Source: Spirochaetia bacterium UBA6919
GTDB taxonomy: Bacteria > Spirochaetota > UBA6919
Direction: 5' to 3'
DNA: 64,000 nt
Assembly (NCBI GenBank): GCA_002450905.1
Contig: DKAT01000114.1
Location: 1 to 64,000, forward strand
Below, in pieces: positions 17,470 through 26,735 of this stretch. A program made the position numbers and the translations under genes. Positions within the stretch are counted from its first letter, which is position 1. Each line of letters begins with the position of its first letter. The notes below the pieces were generated by a model. It saw only the letters and a list, made by a program, of their open reading frames with translations, was not told where the DNA came from and did no database searches.

Positions 17470-19248
17470 TTATTTACTTGTCAGGAAATAGGTTTTAAGT
17501 TTGCCCTTGCCCTTGATTTCGATGTCACCGCGTTCTTCGAAGTGGAAGTCGTTTTGTAATAATTTGTAAGTGCTTTCTGTGACCTGGATATGTCCCGGGA
17601 TGCTGTGAGATTCCATTCTTGAAGCAATGTTGACGGTATCTCCCCAGAGATCGTAGATAAACTTCTTTTTACCAATGATTCCTGCTACGACAGGTCCTGA
17701 GTGGATCCCTGTTCGGATATTGATAGACTGATTCCGTTTTGAATTAAAATCCCTGATATACTTGTGCATCTGGAGTGCTAATTGGGCTATCATTTTGGCG
17801 TGATCACTGTTTTCTTGTGGAATACCGGAGACCACCATATAGGCATCCCCAATGGTTTTGATCTTCTCAAGGTGATATTGCTCTGTCATTTCATCAAATG
17901 CGGTGAAGATTTCGTTTAATAGAGTGACGAGGTCTTGTGCAGACATCTTTTCAGATAACTGAGTGAAGTTTACAAGATCGGAGAACAGGACTGTGGCTTC
18001 TTTGAAGGAATCTGCGATGGTGGTGGGGTTATCTTTCAATCTCTCAGCTATGGATTGGGGGAGTATGTTTAGTAGAAGTTTTTCTGATCGATGTTTTTCG
18101 AGGGTGATTTGTTCGTTAAGGCTTACAAGTTCGACATTTTTGAGGCGGTGGATTTCGGCTTCCTTCTGGGATGTTTCGATCTGGTGGGCGATTTGGATGT
18201 TTTTCATGACGGATTTGGATTTCTCACTGAGGGTTTCTTCTTTGATCTGGATATATAATTTATAGTTTTCTAATGATTTCTGGTGATTACCCCTTTTTTC
18301 ATGGAGTTGAGAGAGGAGTTCGTAAGCCTGGTACATCTTGGGTTTGACTTTGAGTTCAATTGCTTGTTGTAATCCTTTTTGGATATAAATTTCAGCGAGG
18401 TCAAGATTCTGATCCTTCATGTGGATACGGGCGATGTCGAGGAGATTGGTGATGATAGCATTCTTATATTGGATTTCTTCTCTTAATTTCATGGAGGTTT
18501 CGAAGTATTCAAGAGCTTTTGGGTGATTGCCTAATTGTTCCTGACAGAGACCCATTTTATGATAAGCAAGGGATCGGGTCTGGCTTCCTTCCTCGTGATT
18601 TGCAAAATTGAGGGTCTTTTCTGCAAAATCCATTGCCTTGTCGTGTAGATTCATTTTGAGATAAATTTCGCAGGTGAAATTGGCTATATAGGCTGCACGG
18701 GAGTAATCGTCAGCTTTGAGGGTATGTTTCAGTGCACTTTCACAATATTCCAATGCGGTTTTATAGTCTCCCAGTTCCCCTTGAATGGCTCCAAACTGTC
18801 CCATCGTATTGGTTAATGCAAAGCTATAGATATAACTCTCATCTTTAAAGGTGGTCAGCATTTTATAGTTTTTGGATAAGACTTCGAGTGCCTGATCAAA
18901 GTTCCCGAGATTTCTATAGACAATTCCCTCTAAGGCACAAGCAAAGGACTCCCCTACTTTGTCATCTAATTTGCTAAAGATTTCTTTGGACTTAAAAACA
19001 TTTTCAAAGGCTTTGTCATATTGACCTGAGACCATATTTAAATATCCAAGTCCTACTGAACTGTAAGCTATACCTTTGTCATAGTGGAGATTTTGTGATT
19101 TACGATGTACATTTTCTAACATCTCTTTAGCGTGTTTGGGATTTGAAATAAATAAGAGTAATGCCAGTTCGTTGGTTGCATCGATGTTTTGATATTCATC
19201 GGTTGTGCTTTTGATGATGGATTCCAGTTGCTGGATGCGTAGTTTCAT
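17470..19248 (-). CDS. TPR-domain class III adenylate cyclase, cytoplasmic
   Basis: This 592-residue soluble protein has TPR-like helical repeats (about 20-340), a coiled-coil signalling helix (about 345-400) and a class III cyclase domain (about 410-592). Metal-binding D424 (LFSDLVNFT) and D468 (TIGDAYM), adenine-selecting K464 and D533 (YDLWGDTVN), and transition-state N540/R544 (NIASRMES) are all present. It should be an active adenylate cyclase making cAMP. There is no membrane segment, so the TPRs probably sense a protein partner. It is monocistronic by spacing. Confidence 0.93.
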   Translation of the reverse strand: MKLRIQQLESIIKSTTDEYQNIDATNELALLLFISNPKHAKEMLENVHRKSQNLHYDKGIAYSSVGLGYLNMVSGQYDKAFENVFKSKEIFSKLDDKVGESFACALEGIVYRNLGNFDQALEVLSKNYKMLTTFKDESYIYSFALTNTMGQFGAIQGELGDYKTALEYCESALKHTLKADDYSRAAYIANFTCEIYLKMNLHDKAMDFAEKTLNFANHEEGSQTRSLAYHKMGLCQEQLGNHPKALEYFETSMKLREEIQYKNAIITNLLDIARIHMKDQNLDLAEIYIQKGLQQAIELKVKPKMYQAYELLSQLHEKRGNHQKSLENYKLYIQIKEETLSEKSKSVMKNIQIAHQIETSQKEAEIHRLKNVELVSLNEQITLEKHRSEKLLLNILPQSIAERLKDNPTTIADSFKEATVLFSDLVNFTQLSEKMSAQDLVTLLNEIFTAFDEMTEQYHLEKIKTIGDAYMVVSGIPQENSDHAKMIAQLALQMHKYIRDFNSKRNQSINIRTGIHSGPVVAGIIGKKKFIYDLWGDTVNIASRMESHSIPGHIQVTESTYKLLQNDFHFEERGDIEIKGKGKLKTYFLTSK

Positions 19249-19602
19249 AATTTACAATATCTAATTTCGTTTTAATGTCTATCGAAATATATTGGAGGAT
19301 TGAGGAGATGTCAAGGGAAATTATTAATTTAATGGTGGATTCGAATTGTAGAGGCGTTGTTTCATTGAACACCATCCGTATTTTTCTTGTTTCTACGTAG
19401 CTTAGTAATGAGATTATCTAATTTTCTGACAATTTCAAGACCTTCTTTTGCTATTTTTTTAAATGTTTATCTAATTAACTCCGAGTATGTGATTCCTTTG
19501 GATGTAACACAGGCATTTAAGTCATTTCTTGAGATGTTATTAGATATAAAACTTCCTGAATAAATTATTGTTTATAAGACTTACAGGAGAATTGGAAATC
19601 AT
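19249..19602. other. intergenic region with a decayed gene fragment
   Basis: These 354 bases lie between two minus-strand genes. They hold a coding remnant at 19467-19529. Just after its stop, in another frame, is a short lysine-rich stretch (KKIAKEGLEIVRKLDNL) that may be part of the same dead gene. No intact gene is seen. Confidence 0.5.
19467..19529 (-). pseudogene. gene fragment paralogous to the tail at the window start
   Basis: Read on the minus strand this gives RNDLNACVTSKGITYSELIR followed by TAA, almost identical to the C-terminus encoded at 1-66. At DNA level roughly 60 bases match with a handful of changes. No start codon or long open frame lies upstream (the frame meets TAA about 27 codons back), so it is a remnant. 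Confidence 0.6.
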
Positions 19603-20781
19603 CTATTCTTTATCGATAATCTGGTACACTGGCTCTTTTTGAGGGTTATTTGAAAAACCGTCCATTGTAGGTAGCATATCCTCCTTTGTTAGAATAGGGG
19701 GCATTTGAATAGGAGCTACGTGACTAATATTATATGCATAATCGCTTACAATCTGCTTTCCAGTTTTTCTACTCATTCTCAAGTGAGGCTCAACAAAACA
19801 TCCCATCCAACATCCCTCGCAATCTTCAAATCCATGAAGACTTTTATCGTATTCCTCTGTCTTAACCATATCATCCAAAGTCATTTCGTTGAGATTACCA
19901 ATCGCCATACGATCACACAAAGATATACTCCCATCGGGTTCTAAAAAGATTTTATAACTTCTGAAATGATCTGTTAAGTAAGGGCATAATTTAGGACTTT
20001 TTCCAAGGGTATAGAGGGCGATCCCTTTGACATAGGATTCCATCATATCGACGTGATCTTCTTTGAGAGCAAGTTCACAGACATCCATTAATTGCTGGGT
20101 ATAGGATAGTTTTGAGACGAATGAATCTCCGTCTTGATAATAGAACGTATTGACTGGGGCTATGGAGTGCTTCCAACCGAATTCTTTGGATAATTCAAAC
20201 ATTTTGGGGACCTGTGCGATATTGAGATCCGCCATGACGGTGTGGAGGGTGATTGTAGATTTTGAATTTAACTGGGCGTGTAAATCTTTTATCATGTGCA
20301 TGTGTTTTAGCATGGTTTGGGTAACGTTACTGGCTCCTCGTAATTTATCGGCAACATCGTCAAAACCATCGAAGGATATGGATAAGTTCACGTTGTTTTT
20401 GAGAGCAGATTCCATACATCGCATGACGTGTTTTGTATTTCCATAGAGATTTGAGATTAATAAGATACCAAAGGGAAAATAATTAGGTGCGATTTCGAGG
20501 ATTTCGGGCAATTCTTTGATGAGGGTTGGCTCCCCGCCGGAAATGGTACAAGATGCAAAGGGGTATGATTTTAATTTATCCATGTAATCTTTAAAGATTT
20601 CTACGGAGAATACGTTTTTCTGGTCCCTCATCAGGGTGGTATTGCACATAGGGCAATGCTGGTTACATAGATTTGTGGCGACGAGATTTAAATTGATAAT
20701 AGCTGATTTTTTTTGTAAATATCGTAAGACGTTTTTAATGCCGACCTGGGCTTTATCGAATGTATTTTTAATGTTAGTCAT
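19603..20781 (-). CDS. radical SAM protein with SPASM-type C-terminus
   Basis: This 392-residue radical SAM enzyme has the cluster motif C39-x3-C43-x2-C46 (NLCNQHCPMCN) and the SAM-binding SGGEPTL. The C-terminal half has spaced cysteines (LCPYL, LCDRM, DCEGCWMGC) as in SPASM auxiliary-cluster domains, which in other proteins support peptide or cofactor modification. No obvious precursor peptide is adjacent. It lies 40 bp downstream of mazG on the same strand and is probably co-transcribed. The substrate is unknown. Confidence 0.85.
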   Translation of the reverse strand: MTNIKNTFDKAQVGIKNVLRYLQKKSAIINLNLVATNLCNQHCPMCNTTLMRDQKNVFSVEIFKDYMDKLKSYPFASCTISGGEPTLIKELPEILEIAPNYFPFGILLISNLYGNTKHVMRCMESALKNNVNLSISFDGFDDVADKLRGASNVTQTMLKHMHMIKDLHAQLNSKSTITLHTVMADLNIAQVPKMFELSKEFGWKHSIAPVNTFYYQDGDSFVSKLSYTQQLMDVCELALKEDHVDMMESYVKGIALYTLGKSPKLCPYLTDHFRSYKIFLEPDGSISLCDRMAIGNLNEMTLDDMVKTEEYDKSLHGFEDCEGCWMGCFVEPHLRMSRKTGKQIVSDYAYNISHVAPIQMPPILTKEDMLPTMDGFSNNPQKEPVYQIIDKE

Positions 20782-20821
20782 AATTACTCCATTTAGAGAT
20801 TTATATTTATTGTTTTTTTTC

Positions 20822-21598
20822 TTAAATTATATTTGCTTCCTGAGTCTTTACAAGCTCCCAATAGGAGTTGAGCTTTTCAAGACTGCAATGATCAATGGAC
20901 TCTCCCTGACTTGATATCATTTGTTCCATCTTTTGGAAACGAGTTGTGAACTTATCAATGGACTTTTGTAATGCAAATTCGGGATCTATCTTCATTAATC
21001 TTGAGACATTGACGAGGGAAAATAACAGATCACCTAATTCCTCTTCTACATCTTGTTTATTTTTATGGAGAACCTCTTTGAGTTCATTTATTTCTTCAAG
21101 CACCTTTTCAAAAGAGGATTGAGCGTCATCCCAATCAAATCCGACGCGGGATACCTTTTCCTGGACTTTAACAGCCTTTGCAAGGGCTGGGAGAATTTTG
21201 GGGATGCCATCTAATACGGATTTTCGATCCTTTTTTTCCTGCTTTTTAAGGGCTTCCCAATTTTTTAGAATTGTTTTGGTATCTGTGGTTTTGAGATCTC
21301 CAAATACATGGGGATGTCTTGTAATTAATTTATTATTAATCCCATCGAGTACCTGATTTATGGAAAAGACATTATCTTCAGATGCCAGTTCACTTAAGAA
21401 AACAACCTGGCACATAACATCGCCGAGTTCCTCTTTTAACTCCTTGAAGTTTTTATGGATAATCGAATCAATAACTTCATAAGTTTCTTCCAGTAAATAT
21501 GTTTTTATGGTATCGAAATCCTGCTCCTTATCCCATTGACAACCGTTTGGTCCTCTGAGAGTTTTGATAATTTCTACCAACTTGTCGAATTCTATCAT
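20822..21598 (-). CDS. mazG: nucleoside triphosphate pyrophosphohydrolase
   Basis: This is a 258-residue two-domain MazG. The N-terminal half has GPNGCQWDKEQDFDT, LLEETYEVIDSI and EELGDVMCQVVF; the second MazG domain has EINELKEVL and VEEELGDLLFSLVN. Acidic EExxE/ExxD metal-binding sets are visible in both. The enzyme hydrolyses NTPs, including damaged ones, to NMP and PPi. It is followed by the radical SAM gene. Confidence 0.95.
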   Translation of the reverse strand: MIEFDKLVEIIKTLRGPNGCQWDKEQDFDTIKTYLLEETYEVIDSIIHKNFKELKEELGDVMCQVVFLSELASEDNVFSINQVLDGINNKLITRHPHVFGDLKTTDTKTILKNWEALKKQEKKDRKSVLDGIPKILPALAKAVKVQEKVSRVGFDWDDAQSSFEKVLEEINELKEVLHKNKQDVEEELGDLLFSLVNVSRLMKIDPEFALQKSIDKFTTRFQKMEQMISSQGESIDHCSLEKLNSYWELVKTQEANII

Positions 21599-21769
21599 CT
21601 TGCCTAGTATGATCCATTTTTCAGTAATCTTTATAAAATAATAATAACTAATAAAATAGTCAATGGTTATGAATTTTGGTTGAAGAATTTTCTTATCTCT
21701 TATAATAAGATAACATATAAAATATTTTTTTCATGATCATTATAATTTTTCTTGATTTTTTTTATTGAA

Positions 21770-24361
21770 TTATTTTTTATTTGATTTCGCTATTTTCTTG
21801 TATTCTTCGGATTTATTTTTATTGCCAAGTTTTAGATAGGCATTTGAGATGAGGTGATAACTGGATTTCGTATGTGGGTGGGATTTACCGAGTAATTTTT
21901 CCTGAATTTCAATTGCTTTTAATAGATGATCGATGGAGATCTGGAATTTTTTTAAGTGGTAATAACAATGGGCGATGTCGTAATAGATTTGTGCAGTATT
22001 TAAATGGGGTTTTTTGTATGTGTAAAGATATATTTCCATTGCCTTGATTAGAAATTTGAGGGATATTGAAAATTGTTTTTTCTTAAAATAAACCACTCCA
22101 ATTGCGTGAATACGAGTTGCTGTATATGGATTTTTTTCTCCATAGACCTTTTTATAGATTTTCAAAGATTTATTGAAGTATTCTAATGTTTTGTCATATT
22201 GTGTTTTGCGGAAATATATTACGCCGATTTCATTATAGATATTTGCTTTGTGTGGATGATTTTTGCCAAGGATTTTTTCATAGATTTTTTTAGCGTTTAA
22301 ATAATATTTCAAAGCAGTGTTGTATTGTTTTTTATTATATTGAGTTTGACCATTTTTATAATAGATGTGTGCTATATATCTATAGCATGCTATTGTTTTA
22401 TAATGATTTTTACCCAGAATATTTTCCAGGGTCTTTTTGGAGTTTAGAAAATAATTTAAGGCGATATTATATTTGCCTTTTTTATGATAAACCAGTCCAA
22501 TATTAAGATACATTGTCGCGGTGCTTGGATGATTTTTACCAAGGATTTTTTCATAGATTTTAATTGATTTTTCATAGTAATTTAATGATGTGTTATAATT
22601 TTGTCTATCAAAATATACTAATCCGATTATATTGTATATATGCGCGGTGCGTGTATGATTTTTACCAAGGATTTTTTCATAAATATTCTTAGTCCTGGTA
22701 TAATAATCCAAAGCTGTGTTATATTGTTTTTTCTTGTAATATACCAGTCCAATATGTGAATAATTGATTGCTGTTCTATAATGATTTTTCCCGAGGATAT
22801 TTTCAAAGATCTTTAAGGAGTTCATGTAATGATTGAGTGCTATGTTATATTGGCCTTTTTTATAATATATTTGTCCAATGTTCATATTGATTGTAGCAGA
22901 ATAGGGATGATTTTTACCAAGGATTTTTTCAAAAATGTTATATGCTTTTATATAGTAATTTAATGATTCTTTGAAATCTTCTTTTAAAAGATATACTACA
23001 CCTATTCCATTGTATGCAATACCGGTCCATTTTTGATGTTTAATTTTTTGGGATATTCTCAATAATTGATTGTAGTAGAAAAGAGATTCTTTGAATTGAT
23101 ATAGTTTTAGATAAAATAGACCCAGGCGGTTTATTATACTCAAGGATTGGGGATTATTTTTTAGTGCTAATTTGTAATATTCCATGGCTTTGTTATAATT
23201 CTGTTTTTTTCCTTCAATTTCCCCTAGTTTCTCATAGCTGTTGGAGAGCATGATACGAGAATACTTATAATGGATTATTTTTTGAAATAGCTTTGCTGAA
23301 GTGATATAATCCTTATCATTATAGAATCCTAGAGCCGTTTCGTATTTCCCTTCCATCTTTCCTTCCCACCTTGCCTTTGCAATTTTATCTTCTTCCAATG
23401 ACTTATATAAGATATAATTATTTTTAGTATAATTGAACATTGGCTTTCTTAAGGAGGATGGGCGAATAGTGGGAATCTGATGTTCATTCACCTTCACCAT
23501 GATCTGGGTTGTTTTGTAGATAAGGGCGGAGTAAAGGTCATAGAAATCAAAACGTTCACCCCGTAAGGATTTTTGGGTAAAGAGATCTGCAAAGAATGAT
23601 GCGAAGGTAAGGGTAAAGATTCCATTTCCTCTTTTGGAGTATCCGATTTGATTTAAAAAGCTTTTGGTGTTGGAAAAAACTTCTTTATAAGCAGGTATGT
23701 TTAAAAAATCACCTTCTTTTGATTTCTGATGGGCAAGAGAGCTATATATTCTTAATATGTTTTTACGGTAACTGATTTTTTCATTAATTTCTTTGTCTGA
23801 CAAATCATTTCCGCTTAATTGTTTGGTATTCGTTATAACTTTCCTGGCGCTCCTTTCTCTTAAAGTACTTAGATCATTATCATCCTCATTCTGACTGTCT
23901 CCTGCAGATGAATAACAAGAATCCATAATAAATATGGTGTCATTATTAAAGCTATTCATGATATCCTGAAGTTCTTTTTTATTGATGGTTTTCTCATCTA
24001 CCATCCATGGGGCACCGTCTATATTTCCATGGCCGCTGTAGATGATGAATATCAGTTCATCTTGTTTAACGGATTTTATGAATGTTTTCAACACGTCTTT
24101 GAAATTATTTGAGGTGAGATTTTTTTTAATGGTGATTTGATGGGTATTTAAGATTTTTGAGAATAGGGATTTGTATAACAACATATCGTTTATTGGGTAT
24201 TTTAGATTATAAATAGGGGTTTTGTAGTCTTGATTTGCTATTAAAAGGGCTCTTATTTTTGGTTTTTTAAAGGAATTAAAGGGAGTTTTGTTATTTGCTG
24301 AGGAGATGGACGTCAGAGAGATGAGGATTATGAGGTTAATCGCGTATTTAATTGTTTTCAT
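21770..24361 (-). CDS. exported caspase-fold (peptidase C14) protein with kinesin-light-chain-type TPRs
   Basis: This 863-residue protein has an N-terminal signal peptide (about 1-22). A caspase/metacaspase domain (about 33-330) carries the catalytic dyad H111 (IIYSGHGN) and C149 (IMDSCYSS). A long TPR array (about 335-855) contains about nine 42-residue repeats punctuated by ILGKNHPxTA-type motifs, the kinesin-light-chain style. Caspase-TPR proteins are often protein-cleaving executors regulated through the repeats. Here the signal peptide predicts export to the periplasm, which is unusual. The gene stands alone, with about 170-250 bp either side. Confidence 0.87.
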   Translation of the reverse strand: MKTIKYAINLIILISLTSISSANNKTPFNSFKKPKIRALLIANQDYKTPIYNLKYPINDMLLYKSLFSKILNTHQITIKKNLTSNNFKDVLKTFIKSVKQDELIFIIYSGHGNIDGAPWMVDEKTINKKELQDIMNSFNNDTIFIMDSCYSSAGDSQNEDDNDLSTLRERSARKVITNTKQLSGNDLSDKEINEKISYRKNILRIYSSLAHQKSKEGDFLNIPAYKEVFSNTKSFLNQIGYSKRGNGIFTLTFASFFADLFTQKSLRGERFDFYDLYSALIYKTTQIMVKVNEHQIPTIRPSSLRKPMFNYTKNNYILYKSLEEDKIAKARWEGKMEGKYETALGFYNDKDYITSAKLFQKIIHYKYSRIMLSNSYEKLGEIEGKKQNYNKAMEYYKLALKNNPQSLSIINRLGLFYLKLYQFKESLFYYNQLLRISQKIKHQKWTGIAYNGIGVVYLLKEDFKESLNYYIKAYNIFEKILGKNHPYSATINMNIGQIYYKKGQYNIALNHYMNSLKIFENILGKNHYRTAINYSHIGLVYYKKKQYNTALDYYTRTKNIYEKILGKNHTRTAHIYNIIGLVYFDRQNYNTSLNYYEKSIKIYEKILGKNHPSTATMYLNIGLVYHKKGKYNIALNYFLNSKKTLENILGKNHYKTIACYRYIAHIYYKNGQTQYNKKQYNTALKYYLNAKKIYEKILGKNHPHKANIYNEIGVIYFRKTQYDKTLEYFNKSLKIYKKVYGEKNPYTATRIHAIGVVYFKKKQFSISLKFLIKAMEIYLYTYKKPHLNTAQIYYDIAHCYYHLKKFQISIDHLLKAIEIQEKLLGKSHPHTKSSYHLISNAYLKLGNKNKSEEYKKIAKSNKK

Positions 24362-24609
24362 GGCAATAACCTTCGATTAATAGGATGTTATAAAATATTA
24401 TTATTGGAAAGGTATTTTGGCATTATATACACTTCTATAAATTAATTTATGAGAAAGATAGACTTATTATATTATGCTCCTAATAAAATATACTAATTGC
24501 AATTAAGCTTTGATGAGGTGTATTATTTTGATGTCATTCTATGGACATAATGATATCATTTTATACTGTAATTGTAAAAATAATATAATTAGGATAGATT
24601 TGTAAAAAA

Positions 24610-24858
24610 TTATTGATCTTTTTTCTTTTTTTTCACAATAATTTTACTTAAATTATTGAGGTCAGTTTCAGCATTCGTTTTGCTGGCTTCGATGTTGGAA
24701 GCTTGGATTTCTTCGTAGATTTCTTTTCTGTGGACGCTGACATTTTTTGGGGCGGTGATACCGATTTTCACCTGATCCCCTTTGATGTCTACAACACGAA
24801 TTTCTATCTCATCCCCGATCATAATAGATTGATTAGGTTTTCTAGCCAGAACTAGCAT
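24610..24858 (-). CDS. csrA: carbon storage regulator CsrA
   Basis: CsrA is an RNA-binding post-transcriptional regulator that recognises GGA in mRNA leaders. The protein starts MLVLARKPNQSIMIGDEIEI and has VKIGITAPKNVSVHRKEIYEEI, the complete family core, plus a polar lysine-rich tail (82 residues). It begins three bases after fliW, whose product binds and antagonises CsrA in other bacteria. Its ribosome site (GGAGGA) lies inside the last codons of fliW and itself contains GGA motifs. Confidence 0.97.
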   Translation of the reverse strand: MLVLARKPNQSIMIGDEIEIRVVDIKGDQVKIGITAPKNVSVHRKEIYEEIQASNIEASKTNAETDLNNLSKIIVKKKKKDQ

Positions 24859-24861
24859 GGC

Positions 24862-25335
24862 TTATCTTCCTCCGCCGCTTTTCTCAAGCTCGTCCAATAT
24901 ATTATGCCGAGTGTTGTATTCATTATTTAGTGAGAGAGCCTGCTTTCCTTTTTTATTTAATTTGTTAATTATAATTGGACCTAAGAGATTTGCCGTCATA
25001 TTTTTTGGGTTATCAGGAGGGATTGTTACTATGACGAACAAGAGAGTATTTTCTTCAATATCCTTTTCAGAATAGAGATCAATATCTTTAAAATCTTTTT
25101 GTGACAATTCGAGGCGGTAATCCGCTTTGAAATACATGGGATTTATGATAATGAATGCTATTTCAGTGACATCAACAGATTGTAACCAATAAAATGGCCC
25201 TTCGTCTCTGTCGAGGAGATAGTATTCTTTTAAATTTTCGAAACCTAAGATTCCATCAGTGAATGTGATGAGTTGATCTTTTGAAACAGTTACCTTCCCA
25301 TAAGGTTTCGAGTTTATTTCAAGCAGGTTGACCAC
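24862..25335 (-). CDS. fliW: flagellar assembly factor FliW
   Basis: FliW binds flagellin and the allosteric site of CsrA, coupling flagellin synthesis to secretion. The 157-residue protein shows ITFTDGILGFENLKEYYLLD, the aromatic PFYWLQS and NLLGPIIINKLNKKGKQ, all typical. Its last residues, SGGGR, are encoded by a purine-rich stretch that doubles as the csrA ribosome site. It follows flgL by 89 bp in a flagellar operon. Confidence 0.96.
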   Translation of the reverse strand: MVNLLEINSKPYGKVTVSKDQLITFTDGILGFENLKEYYLLDRDEGPFYWLQSVDVTEIAFIIINPMYFKADYRLELSQKDFKDIDLYSEKDIEENTLLFVIVTIPPDNPKNMTANLLGPIIINKLNKKGKQALSLNNEYNTRHNILDELEKSGGGR

Positions 25336-25424
25336 TTTGCCCTCCTATCCATATAATATAATCACAAAGATGAGTTATTTCAAGATATTTTAATTTTTAA
25401 GTTAACAAATATTTTAATTATAAA

Positions 25425-26690
25425 TTATTTTAGAAAATCTAAAAGAGTTGGCCTTAAAATTCTTGAACCCACAGAGAGGGCTGCCTGGTGTGACAACTCA
25501 ACATTTTTTAGATCTGTAATAGCTTTCGGCATATCGGTACCCTGAATTTTAGAGTAAATATCATTTGCATAGACAATATTTTTTGAAGTTCTCTCCTGAG
25601 CTATATCCAATCTCTTTTGACGAGCACCGACGATAGCCAGATGGTTTCTGAGATTATCCATTGCTTGATCAATACCCCCTATAGATCTATTGATACCATT
25701 GATATCATCACTATATAGAGAATTTCTTAGTTCTATAATTTTATCAAATAAACTATCACCCTGAACAACTGCGCTGGTTGCATAATTTGCAGGAGGATAT
25801 GATCCACCTTGAGCTATGATACCAAGATCTTGCAATACCGTTGATCCTTTATCATCTTCTAGCCAGAGTTGATGTGGTCTGGTGGTTTGCAATACAAGGA
25901 AGTCATGTCCTGAAGTATTATCGATTTCAGCTTTTACAGGAATATTTGCTTTATTAATTTTATCAACGATTGTTTTAAGATTGTCTCCATCATCTATTCG
26001 GATCTCAACGCCATTAATCTTTATTGCCTGATATGGTTGTTCGGGATTTTTACTGATAGCGATATATCCAGTAGCAACTGTTTGAGAAGTGATTCTTTGG
26101 TTTGATGCCCAAAATGCCCTGTTTCCAGGTAGATTTATCCCAAGATATTCACCACGATCGATTTCTCTATAATGGATTCCAACATCACCCTGATAACTCA
26201 CCTTTGAAATGACTGGATTTCCATGGCCATATACTTTGCCGAATTCAAGTTTATAGGGTTCTTTATTGGTTTGGAATCCAGAGAAAATAGATTCACCTTT
26301 GAATTTACTATTTGCAACTTGTACAATTTGTCTCAGGTACTGTTCCACCTGGATTGCAATTTTCTCTCTATCGCTCTTAGTGAGGACACCATTAGCCCCT
26401 TTTAGTGCTTCTTCTCTGATAGATTGTAAATAGGCGTTAATTTCCTGTAATTTGACGTCTACAAAGTTAAGCCGTGCAGTACTGTCTTCTATATTCCCTT
26501 CGTATCGCTTGAACTCGACCATTTTACTTCTGTATAACATTAGAAGTGCAGTTCCAGTTGGATCTTCATGAGGTGCGTGTATTTTATCCTGAGTACTGAT
26601 CTGTCTTTGCAGCCTATCTAGTTCACGATTATGATTTCCCATTGTTCTTAGGATGTTGTTTGACATATAATTTGTAGTAACTCGATACAT
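25425..26690 (-). CDS. flgL: flagellar hook-filament junction protein FlgL
   Basis: FlgL (HAP3) joins hook to filament. The 421-residue protein starts MYRVTTNYMSNNILRTM and has a flagellin-like N-terminal helix (LDRLQRQISTQDKI, DPTGTALLMLYRS) and C-terminal helix (GARQKRLDIAQERTS to LSHQAALSVGSRILRPTLLDFLK). The central part is the variable domain. It lies 45 bp after flgK on the same strand and is probably the same transcript. Confidence 0.96.
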   Translation of the reverse strand: MYRVTTNYMSNNILRTMGNHNRELDRLQRQISTQDKIHAPHEDPTGTALLMLYRSKMVEFKRYEGNIEDSTARLNFVDVKLQEINAYLQSIREEALKGANGVLTKSDREKIAIQVEQYLRQIVQVANSKFKGESIFSGFQTNKEPYKLEFGKVYGHGNPVISKVSYQGDVGIHYREIDRGEYLGINLPGNRAFWASNQRITSQTVATGYIAISKNPEQPYQAIKINGVEIRIDDGDNLKTIVDKINKANIPVKAEIDNTSGHDFLVLQTTRPHQLWLEDDKGSTVLQDLGIIAQGGSYPPANYATSAVVQGDSLFDKIIELRNSLYSDDINGINRSIGGIDQAMDNLRNHLAIVGARQKRLDIAQERTSKNIVYANDIYSKIQGTDMPKAITDLKNVELSHQAALSVGSRILRPTLLDFLK

Positions 26691-26735
26691 ATAAAACTCC
26701 TTTCAACTATGATTTAGTTTATTTTCAATTTTTAT

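Noticed and set aside
17481..17675. Second reading frame at the end of the TPR-cyclase gene
   Set aside because: It lies wholly inside the cyclase catalytic domain, which is intact in the main frame.
19316..19466. Lysine-rich short frame (KKIAKEGLEIVRKLDNL) after the decayed fragment
   Set aside because: It is too short, has no start or ribosome site and no recognised family; noted only as a possible part of the same dead gene.
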